Positions 30,021 through 30,176 of a stretch of DNA of 30,176 nt are shown in pieces. How positions within the stretch are numbered: the first letter of the stretch is position 1; every line of letters starts with the position of its first letter. The stretch is from Choristocarpus tenellus KU-1152 (taxonomy: Eukaryota > Phaeophyceae), in contig CAXNAD020000092.1 of the NCBI GenBank assembly GCA_964200185.2, forward strand, positions 1-30,176, given 5' to 3'. The notes under the pieces were generated by a model. That model did not search any database. It saw nothing but the letters and a program-made list of their open reading frames with translations, and was not told the DNA's origin. The translations under genes and the position numbers were made by a program.

Positions 30021-30176
30021 AGTGACCCAAAGTATCTGAGAGGGGGGGGGGGCTCTACACCAAGGTGTCCATTTGGACCATTATCATTAATGGTGCGGCT
30101 ACCACCGAGATCTACTCTCTTGCCCCACACGACGCACTTCCGATCACATGAAAAATTTGACCCCAAATGGACAGCT
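30021..30176. mobile_element. MITE-like inverted-repeat element, copy 4 (cut by window end)
   Basis: The left end reads GACCCAAAGTATCTGAGAGG followed by a long G run, CTACACCAAGGTGTCCATTT and further non-coding sequence. The last bases of the window, in reverse complement, read AGCTGTCCATTTGGGGTC, which is the family's subterminal segment (compare GCGTCCATTTGGGGTC in copy 2). The right terminus should therefore lie just past the window edge. Confidence 0.7.

Noticed and set aside
1-30176. CRISPR arrays, bacterial operons or phage genes
   Set aside because: The window is clearly eukaryotic (spliced genes, eS17); the tandem repeats seen are adjacent units without regular unique spacers.

Overview
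This is a stretch of eukaryotic nuclear DNA. Its genes are split by GT-AG introns, it encodes cytosolic ribosomal protein eS17, and much of the window is non-coding and rich in small repeats. The two-repeat MYB of the animal/3R type, the eS17 sequence (plant- or stramenopile-like in the stretch around MDFVPEV) and a START protein with membrane segments together suggest a protist, possibly an alga such as a stramenopile. That placement is inference; nothing here fixes the species.

Layout. 1-2300: non-coding, with one miniature inverted-repeat element (486-765) and a CA microsatellite. 2366-5209: plus-strand candidate exons with good splice sites but no recognised family, plus a short segment carrying an RRM RNP1-like motif. 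6764-11747: a MYB-family transcription factor on the plus strand, four coding exons visible and the first exon (with the ATG) not identified; its third intron holds several tandem repeats. 11748-16663: MYB 3' flank and intergenic DNA, containing a 350-bp Stowaway-like MITE with a TA target duplication. 16664-18498: RPS17 on the minus strand. 18699-21856: a START-domain membrane protein on the plus strand, about 650-675 residues from 7 or 8 exons. RPS17 and the START gene are divergent and appear to share about 200 bp of promoter. 21857-30176: gene-poor, with diverged tandem repeats, a strand-asymmetric C/A-rich block and three more copies of the inverted-repeat family seen at 486-765.

The three firm genes (MYB, RPS17, START) are unrelated in function: transcription control, translation and lipid binding or transfer. 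No operon-like logic is expected. The most interesting items are the START protein's architecture (lipid-binding domain, basic linker, several hydrophobic segments and a C-terminal hydrophobic anchor), the local four-member MITE family, and the unassigned gene upstream of MYB.
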